64,000 nucleotides of DNA from Rickettsia akari str. Hartford (lineage in GTDB: Bacteria; Pseudomonadota; Alphaproteobacteria; Rickettsiales; Rickettsiaceae): NCBI RefSeq assembly GCF_000018205.1, contig NC_009881.1, positions 124,001 to 188,000 on the forward strand, in the 5' to 3' direction. The notes below the pieces were generated by a model. The model saw only the letters and a list, made by a program, of their open reading frames with translations, had not been told where the DNA came from and searched no databases. The translations under genes and the position numbers were made by a program. Shown here one piece after another: positions 58,582 to 64,000 of the stretch. How positions within the stretch are numbered: the stretch's first letter is position 1; every line of letters starts with the position of its first letter.

Positions 58582-59019
58582 ATGTCTCAGAAGGCAATAA
58601 AAGGTTATATTAACTTGATAATTCCAGCCGGTGGCGCTACTCCTGCTCCTCCTATAGGACCGGCCCTTGGGCAAAGAAAAGTTAATATTAAAACATTTTG
58701 TGATGAATTTAATAATAGTACAAAAGATATGGACAAAGGAGTACCTTTGCCAACTTTAATTACTGTTTATGAAGATAGTAGTTTTTCTTTTAAAATCAAA
58801 ACTCCTCCTGCCTCTTATTTTTTAAAGAAATATGCTAAAATTACTAAAGGTTCTAGTGCTACTAAGAAAGAAGCCGTGGTAGGTAAAGTTACTATGGATG
58901 ATTGTCGTGAAATTGCAAAATTAAAAATGCCTGATTTAAATACAAAAGATATTGAAGCAGCAACAAAAATTATTTGTGGTAGCGCTGCATCTATGGGACT
59001 TGAAGTGGTAGGGAATTAA
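58582..59019 (+). CDS. rplK: 50S ribosomal protein L11
   Basis: Part of the L7/L12 stalk base. [37 protein letters not shown] is the N-terminal signature, with the proline-rich hinge, and [18 protein letters not shown] follows. 145 residues. The thiostrepton-binding prolines are present. rplA begins five bases after its stop. Confidence 0.97.
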   Translation: MSQKAIKGYINLIIPAGGATPAPPIGPALGQRKVNIKTFCDEFNNSTKDMDKGVPLPTLITVYEDSSFSFKIKTPPASYFLKKYAKITKGSSATKKEAVVGKVTMDDCREIAKLKMPDLNTKDIEAATKIICGSAASMGLEVVGN

Positions 59020-59024
59020 TTATT

Positions 59025-59744
59025 ATGTCAAATAAGAAAGATATTACCGTAAAAATGAGCGGCGGTAAAAAAATAAGAGAAGCTCGAGAAAAAGTAAAAC
59101 CAGATACTTTATATAATTTGACAAATGCAGTTGAGCAATTAAAATCAGCATCATATGTTAAATTTGATCCAACCTTAGAAATAGTTATGAAGCTTGGAAT
59201 TGATCCTAGGCATTCCGATCAAATGGTACGTGGTGTAGTTAATTTACCTGCCGGTACAGGTAAAATCGTAAGAGTTGCCGTTATTTGTAAAGAAGAAAGA
59301 GAAGAAGAAGCTAAAAGTGCAGGTGCAGATTTAGTAGGTTCAACAAATATAATTGATGAAATTAAATCAGGGAAAATTAATTTTGATGTATGTATAGCTA
59401 CTCCCGATATGATGGCAGCTATAGGTTCAGTTGCAAGGATTTTAGGACCAAAAGGTTTAATGCCTAACCCTAAACTTGGTACCGTAACTTTGGATATTAA
59501 AAATGCTATTAAAAATGCTAAAAGCGGTCAGGTAGAATATAGAGCAGAGAAATCAGGTATAATTCATGCAGGGCTTGGAAAATTGTCTTTTTCAGACCAA
59601 GATTTATTAAAAAATTTAAATGCGTTTATTGAGGCAGTAATTAAAGCGAAACCTTCCGGATTAAAAGGAAGTTATTTAAAAGCAATGTATTTATCTTCTA
59701 CTATGGGAGCATCGGTACAAATAGATTTGACTAGTATAGCATAA
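59025..59744 (+). CDS. rplA: 50S ribosomal protein L1
   Basis: Forms the L1 stalk that controls E-site tRNA release. [51 protein letters not shown] is the clear central block in its 239 residues (about 143-191). In other bacteria L1 also binds its own message to restrain the L11-L1 operon; a site in the rplK leader cannot be recognised here. It is directly behind rplK. Confidence 0.97.
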   Translation: MSNKKDITVKMSGGKKIREAREKVKPDTLYNLTNAVEQLKSASYVKFDPTLEIVMKLGIDPRHSDQMVRGVVNLPAGTGKIVRVAVICKEEREEEAKSAGADLVGSTNIIDEIKSGKINFDVCIATPDMMAAIGSVARILGPKGLMPNPKLGTVTLDIKNAIKNAKSGQVEYRAEKSGIIHAGLGKLSFSDQDLLKNLNAFIEAVIKAKPSGLKGSYLKAMYLSSTMGASVQIDLTSIA

Positions 59745-59801
59745 TGTTTATAGCGGTTTAACGGTAGTATAGTAAAAAATTTGTTATTTAAGTATTTGTA
59801 T

Positions 59802-59822
59802 CAGTTTAAATATATTAAACTG
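59802..59822 (+). promoter_or_regulatory. Hairpin in the rplJ leader
   Basis: CAGTTTAA (59802-59809) and TTAAACTG (59815-59822) form a perfect 8-bp stem with a 5-nt loop, eight bases before the aaggag ribosome site. It may regulate rplJ translation, but it does not show the known L10-binding kink-turn plan. Confidence 0.4.
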
Positions 59823-59845
59823 TGTTATAAAAGGAGAATTAAAAG

Positions 59846-60355
59846 GTGTTAAGATCAGAAAAACCGGTAGCAGTAGGGGATGTTGTAAATATTTATAAAG
59901 AATCGCCATCCATAATTATTACTCGTTATCATGGGTTAACCGTTAGTCAAGTGAGTTCACTTAGAGAATCACTTAAATCTAGAGAAGCAGGTTTTAAAGT
60001 AGTTAAAAATACTTTAGCAAAAATAGCTGCAAAGCAAACAGGGCTTGATAGTATTGCTAATTTATTTGCAGGCCCTACTGCTATTGTTTATTCTAAAGAA
60101 CCGGTTGAGATGGCAAAATTAGTAGTTAATTTTGCTAAGTCTAATGGTAATCTCAAGATTGTTGGTGGAATAGTCGATAATCGCGTATTAGATGAATATT
60201 CAATAAAAGAACTTTCTAAGCTACCTTCACTTAATGAGCTTAGAGGTAAAATTGTTTGGTTATTACAAGCACCGTCTACTAAGGTTGTAGGTGTTTTACA
60301 AGCCCCGTCTGTGAGTATGGCGAGAGTACTACAAGCACATGCTAGTAAAAATTAA
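59846..60355 (+). CDS. rplJ: 50S ribosomal protein L10
   Basis: Anchors L7/L12 dimers to the ribosome and regulates its own operon in other bacteria. The GTG start at 59846 is supported by aaggag nine bases upstream. [31 protein letters not shown] and the C-terminal helix that binds L12 ([25 protein letters not shown]) are present in 169 residues. The 189-base gap to rplL holds a hairpin motif repeated further downstream. Confidence 0.95.
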   Translation: MLRSEKPVAVGDVVNIYKESPSIIITRYHGLTVSQVSSLRESLKSREAGFKVVKNTLAKIAAKQTGLDSIANLFAGPTAIVYSKEPVEMAKLVVNFAKSNGNLKIVGGIVDNRVLDEYSIKELSKLPSLNELRGKIVWLLQAPSTKVVGVLQAPSVSMARVLQAHASKN

Positions 60356-60410
60356 TTTAAAGGTTACTGCACTAGGGATTTTAATTGATAATTAAAGAGC
60401 TTTTAGAGTG

Positions 60411-60485
60411 AAAATTAATAAGGTTTTGTAGGCGTGTTCTTATGTTAAAAAATCTTATCATTTGCAGCAAAAAAGAGTGTAATTA
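60411..60485 (+). repeat. Repeated hairpin motif before rplL, copy 1
   Basis: Starts aaaattaataaggttttg and ends cagcaaaaaagagtgtaat. AAGGTTTT (60420-60427) pairs with AAAATCTT (60449-60456) with one G-T pair. It lies 60 bases before rplL and shares its plan with 60979-61052 and 61645-61727. Confidence 0.6.
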
Positions 60486-60544
60486 ACTTTGAAATACCTG
60501 ATGCAGTAATCACTCAATATAAAAAAAGTAAAAAGGAAAAAATT

Positions 60545-60919
60545 ATGGCAGATTTAGCTAAAATTGAAGAACAATTATCATCATTAACATTAATGCAAGC
60601 AGCTGAGCTTGTGAAAATGCTAGAAGAAAAATGGTGCGTATCTGCAGCAGCACCTGTAGCTGTAGCAGCTGCCGGAGCAGCCCCTGCGGCTGAAGCAGTT
60701 GCTGAAAAAACTGAGTTTGAGATAGTTTTAATTGCTGCAGGTGATAAGAAAGTTGAAGTAATCAAAGCCGTAAAAGATATTACGGGTCTTGGTTTAATTG
60801 AAGCTAAGAAATTAGTTGATGAAGCTCCAAAGCTTATGAAAAGCAATGTGAAGAAAGCAGAAGCTGAAGAAATCAAAGGTAAGTTAGAAGCTGCCGGAGC
60901 AAAAGTTGAATTAAAATAA
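60545..60919 (+). CDS. rplL: 50S ribosomal protein L7/L12
   Basis: The multi-copy stalk protein that recruits translation GTPases. N-terminal dimer domain [33 protein letters not shown], Ala/Pro hinge (about 38-55), and C-terminal domain [39 protein letters not shown]. The cysteine in EKWCVS replaces the usual glycine of EKFGVS. 124 residues. rpoB follows after almost 900 bases, unusually far. Confidence 0.97.
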   Translation: MADLAKIEEQLSSLTLMQAAELVKMLEEKWCVSAAAPVAVAAAGAAPAAEAVAEKTEFEIVLIAAGDKKVEVIKAVKDITGLGLIEAKKLVDEAPKLMKSNVKKAEAEEIKGKLEAAGAKVELK

Positions 60920-60978
60920 TTATTTTTAGGTTCTTTAAAGAAAAATTAAATGATTAGTATTTTTAGATATTTTTAGGT

Positions 60979-61052
60979 AAAAATTAATAAGATTCTTGTT
61001 GGAGCAGTTATCTGTATTCAAAAAAATCTTGTGGTTTTTAATCGAAAATAAC
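60979..61052 (+). repeat. Repeated hairpin motif after rplL, copy 2
   Basis: Starts aaaaattaataagattcttg and continues to aatcttgtggtttttaatcg. AAGATTCTT (60989-60997) pairs with AAAAATCTT (61022-61030) with one mismatch. It lies about 60 bases after the rplL stop. Confidence 0.55.
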
Positions 61053-61142
61053 TAAATATAGATTAATTTTTTTACAGAACCTAATATTTTTTGCATTACA
61101 TGATAAAATATTTTATAGATTTAAATTAACTTTTTAAAAGCT

Positions 61143-61186
61143 AAAAAGCCTTATTTTAGTAATGAAATTCGAATAAGGCTTTTTTG
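61143..61186 (+). terminator. Rho-independent terminator or attenuator between rplL and rpoB
   Basis: aaaaagccttatt (61143-61155) pairs with aataaggcttttt over 13 bases around a loop of about 17, ending in a run of T's. It could end the rplL message or, as in E. coli, let only part of the transcription continue into rpoB. Confidence 0.75.
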
Positions 61187-61803
61187 TTTAAAAATTATTT
61201 TAAATCTAATTTAAGTTATTTTTTTGAAATAGGTTAAAGCTATTACATTGAAAATCTTATTGATTAAAATAGTTTTGTTAGTACCATACGTCTAGAAATT
61301 TAAATTATTGAACTTTTCTAGGTGTTGTGAACATTTATAATTGATTGTTAATAAAAATTAATGAGATTTTTGAATGAATAGTACCTAATTTTTTGTAACA
61401 AACAAATAACCAAAATCAAATCTTTTTGGAAATGTTCGCAGAGCCTACACAAGATCTAAATAGGACACTTATTAGGTTTCTTTAATTTAAGTGCTATGTA
61501 AAAAAATTTAAAGCAGTATATTGTATTTTACTGCAAATTATAGGCATTTTATCGTTTAAAATATAAATAATTTAAATTTTATATACAGAACTTATGTTTT
61601 GAACACTTGTGATTAATTATTATAATTAGAAGATATTTTAAAGCAAAAATTAATAAGATTTTTGAGAGGAGAGTTTATTACTAATTTCACAAAAAACTTA
61701 TGATTTACAGCTAAAAAGAGTCATAATTATAATTGTTCTATTAAAAATGCATAGGACCTAATCACTTCAATACGGGCAGTAATTTTATCAGTCGGGAGAT
61801 TAT
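61187..61803 (+). other. Long rpoB leader region without genes
   Basis: 617 bases of AT-rich DNA hold no frame worth calling. They contain a partial third copy of the repeated motif (aaaaattaatgagatttttg near 61353) and a fuller one at 61645-61727. A promoter for rpoB should lie here but no near-consensus pair can be pointed to with confidence. Confidence 0.5.
61645..61727 (+). repeat. Repeated hairpin motif before rpoB, copy 4
   Basis: Starts caaaaattaataagatttttg and ends cagctaaaaagagtcataat. AAGATTTTT pairs with AAAAAACTT in part. It ends 76 bases before rpoB, close to the spacing of copy 1 before rplL. The tail with cagc, then aaaaagagt, then taat is shared with copy 1. Confidence 0.6.
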
Positions 61804-64000
61804 ATGGTTTCATTAAGGGATAATATAGAAGCACAACCCTTGTCACATAATAGAAGAATAAGAAAAAATTTCGGTCACATAAATTTAGTAGCAGATATAC
61901 CAAATTTGATTGAAATTCAAAAAAATTCATATGAAAAAAACTTTCTACAGTTAAATATTAAAGATTCTGAAAGAAAAAATAAAGGTTTACAATCTATATT
62001 AAACTCAATTTTTCCTATTTCAGATTCCTCCAATATTGCTAATTTAGAATTTGTAAAATATGAATTCGATACTCCAAAATATGATGTAGAAGAATGTAGT
62101 CAAAGAAGTTTAAGTTATGCTGCTCCTCTTAAAGTTACTTTAAGGTTAAGTATTTGGGATATAGATGAGGATACCGGTACTAGAGAAATTAAAGGGATTA
62201 AAGAGCAAGAAGTATATATGGGTGATATCCCATTAATGACTAAAAACGGTACTTTTATCATTAATGGTACAGAAAGGGTAGTTGTGTCGCAAATGCATCG
62301 CTCACCTGGTGTATTCTTTTATCATGATGAAGGAAAAGTCCACTCTTCCGGCAAGCTTTTATATTCTGCTCGTGTTATTCCATATAGAGGATCTTGGCTT
62401 GATTTAGAATTCGATGCTAAAGATGTTCTTTATTTCAGGATTGATAGAAAAAGAAAGCTTTATGCTACTACTTTGCTTAGAGCTATAGGTATGAGTACTG
62501 AAGAAATTATAAAATTTTATTATAATTCAGTAACTTATAAGCTTGTTAAAAAGAAAGGTTGGGCGGTTAAATTTATACCTAAGCATATTACTGCTCATCG
62601 TTTAACCAGTGATTTAGTAGATGCAGATACTGGAAATGTTCTACTGAAGGCAGGACAAAAAATTACCCCGCGTTTGGCTCAAAAATATTGTGCTGAAGGT
62701 ATTAATAATATTTTAGTAGCTCATGAAACTTTAATCGGCAAATATCTATCCGAAGATTTAAGAGATCCTGCAAGCGATGAAGTATTAGCAAAAATCGGTG
62801 AAATAATAACTAGCGATATGCTAAATGTTATTAATGATCTTAAAATTAAAAATGTTAACGTATTAGTAATCAACCCTCAGTCCGGTCCATATATAAGAAA
62901 TACCTTATTTGCTGATAAGAATCAGGACCGTGAGGCAGCATTATGTGACATTTTTAGAGTTTTAAGACCAGGTGAACCTACTAATATAGAAGCGGCTGAA
63001 AGCCTGTTTTATAATTTATTCTTTGATTCTGAAAGATATGATCTTTCAGAAGTCGGACGAATAAAAATGAATTCTAGGTTAGGGCTTAGTATTTCTGAAG
63101 AAGTTACGGTTTTAACAATTGATGATATTAAAAATATCGTAAGAGTTTTGGTAGAGCTTAAAGATGGTAAAGGTATAATAGACGATATTGATCATTTAGG
63201 TAATAGAAGGGTTAGATCGGTAGGTGAATTGATAGAAAATCAATTTAGAATAGGTTTAGTCCGAATGGAAAAATCTGTAATTGAAAGGATGTCGGCAGGT
63301 GATGTTGATACCGTAATGCCTCATGATTTAGTAAATTCCAAGATTTTAGTTTCAGTCGTAAAAGAATTTTTTAGTACCTCCCAATTATCACAATTTATGG
63401 ATCAAACAAATCCATTATCGGAAATAACACATAAAAGAAGGCTGTCGGCACTCGGTCCTGGAGGTCTTAGTCGAGATCGAGCAGGTTTTGAGGTGCGTGA
63501 TGTACATCCTACTCATTACGGGCGTATTTGTCCTATTGAAACACCTGAAGGTCAGAATATCGGGTTAATTAACTCTATGGCTACTTACGCTAGGATAAAT
63601 AAACACGGTTTTATAGAGAGTCCGTATAGAAAAGTTAAAGATGGGCGTGTAATCGATGAAGTGATATATCTTTCTGCTATTGAAGAAGGTAAATACAAAA
63701 TCGGACAGGCAAATTCTAAAGTTGATCGAGATGGAAAGCTGCAAGGAGAGTTTATTAATTGTCGTGTTGAAGGCGGTAATTTTGTAATGGTAGAACCGCA
63801 TGAGGTAGATTTTATTGATGTGACTCCTATGCAGGTAGTATCGGTTGCGGCTTCTCTTATACCGTTCTTAGAAAACGATGATGCTAACCGTGCTTTGATG
63901 GGGTCAAACATGCAAAGACAAGCTGTTCCTTTAATTAAAACGGATGCACCTTTTGTAGGTACCGGAGTTGAAGGGGTAGTAGCTAAAGATTCTGGAGCGT
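61804..64000 (+). CDS. rpoB: RNA polymerase beta subunit, 3' end outside the window
   Basis: The frame is open from ATG 61804 ([24 protein letters not shown]) to the window end, 732 codons. It carries the lobe sequences YEVEECSQ-like and [36 protein letters not shown], and the rifampicin region [41 protein letters not shown] followed by [22 protein letters not shown]. All usual cluster I residues (including the His and Ser positions of [11 protein letters not shown]) are of the sensitive type. A ribosome site (gggaga) precedes the ATG. The last half of the gene, including the C-terminal clamp, is not seen. Confidence 0.97.
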   Translation, partial: MVSLRDNIEAQPLSHNRRIRKNFGHINLVADIPNLIEIQKNSYEKNFLQLNIKDSERKNKGLQSILNSIFPISDSSNIANLEFVKYEFDTPKYDVEECSQRSLSYAAPLKVTLRLSIWDIDEDTGTREIKGIKEQEVYMGDIPLMTKNGTFIINGTERVVVSQMHRSPGVFFYHDEGKVHSSGKLLYSARVIPYRGSWLDLEFDAKDVLYFRIDRKRKLYATTLLRAIGMSTEEIIKFYYNSVTYKLVKKKGWAVKFIPKHITAHRLTSDLVDADTGNVLLKAGQKITPRLAQKYCAEGINNILVAHETLIGKYLSEDLRDPASDEVLAKIGEIITSDMLNVINDLKIKNVNVLVINPQSGPYIRNTLFADKNQDREAALCDIFRVLRPGEPTNIEAAESLFYNLFFDSERYDLSEVGRIKMNSRLGLSISEEVTVLTIDDIKNIVRVLVELKDGKGIIDDIDHLGNRRVRSVGELIENQFRIGLVRMEKSVIERMSAGDVDTVMPHDLVNSKILVSVVKEFFSTSQLSQFMDQTNPLSEITHKRRLSALGPGGLSRDRAGFEVRDVHPTHYGRICPIETPEGQNIGLINSMATYARINKHGFIESPYRKVKDGRVIDEVIYLSAIEEGKYKIGQANSKVDRDGKLQGEFINCRVEGGNFVMVEPHEVDFIDVTPMQVVSVAASLIPFLENDDANRALMGSNMQRQAVPLIKTDAPFVGTGVEGVVAKDSGA

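Noticed and set aside
60514-60876. 120-codon minus-strand frame over rplL
   Set aside because: Shadow of the alanine-rich rplL gene.

Overview
The window is a low-GC chromosome segment from an obligate intracellular alphaproteobacterium of the genus Rickettsia. Four things point there: the rvh-type type IV secretion cluster with five tandem VirB6-like genes; the alphaproteobacterial neighbourhoods (engB-argB, sdhCD-sdhA, hflKC-htrA, nuoF-lepB-rnc-era); the split str operon (rpsL-rpsG-fusA followed by tRNA-Trp-secE-nusG with no tuf); and many short palindromic repeats, some sitting inside reading frames. Pseudogenes and repeats are abundant, which suits a spotted-fever or transitional-group genome more than a very compact typhus-group one, but I cannot name the species from sequence alone.

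Layout. 1-3080 is an accessory, decaying stretch: an IS200/IS605 transposase remnant, a broken ankyrin gene, a broken patatin-like phospholipase, and one apparently intact unknown gene (2589-3080, minus) with its own promoter and an operator-like palindrome. 3170-11042 holds tsaD, a fatty acid desaturase, a prs pseudogene, alr, the mlaE/mlaF lipid-transport pair, rpmB-rpmE and an initiator tRNA. 11384-12898 is engB followed by a disrupted argB. 12910-30547 is the secretion cluster: virB3, virB4 and five VirB6-like genes. 30618-31244 is a broken vapBC pair. 31369-33577 is pta-ackA. 34144-42266 carries trmD-rplS, gapR (minus), secF, nuoF, lepB-rnc-era, ruvC and trmJ. 42406-45091 (minus) carries a broken nucleotidyltransferase/HEPN pair, an ELM1-like gene carrying two repeat insertions, and mrp. 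45191-49596 is hflK-hflC-htrA and trhO. 49782-53115 is sdhC, sdhD, a decayed parDE pair and sdhA. 53373-64000 is an amino-acid permease gene, then rpsL-rpsG-fusA, tRNA-Trp, secE-nusG, rplK-rplA-rplJ-rplL and the 5' two-thirds or less of rpoB, cut by the window end.

Repeats fall into at least three families. Family A (about 150 bp) lies directly behind the stop codons of rplS, trmJ, sdhC and, truncated, sdhA; a related copy lies inside the ELM1-like gene. Family B has ends resembling gtcattgcgag and cgcaatgac. Family C has ends resembling gtcattcc and ggaatgac. Single palindromic elements also lie in frame inside tsaD. Three toxin-antitoxin-type pairs (vapBC, MNT-HEPN, parDE) have all decayed, and only parE keeps a nearly full frame.

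The most interesting unexplained signals are: a hairpin motif of about 75 nt repeated around rplL and before rpoB; the family A repeats placed at gene 3' ends; two palindromic insertions in one gene; the regulated-looking unknown gene at 2589-3080; and a 77-bp identical repeat shared by the ankyrin and prs ruins. All functional statements rest on reading the translations and motifs; no database search was run.
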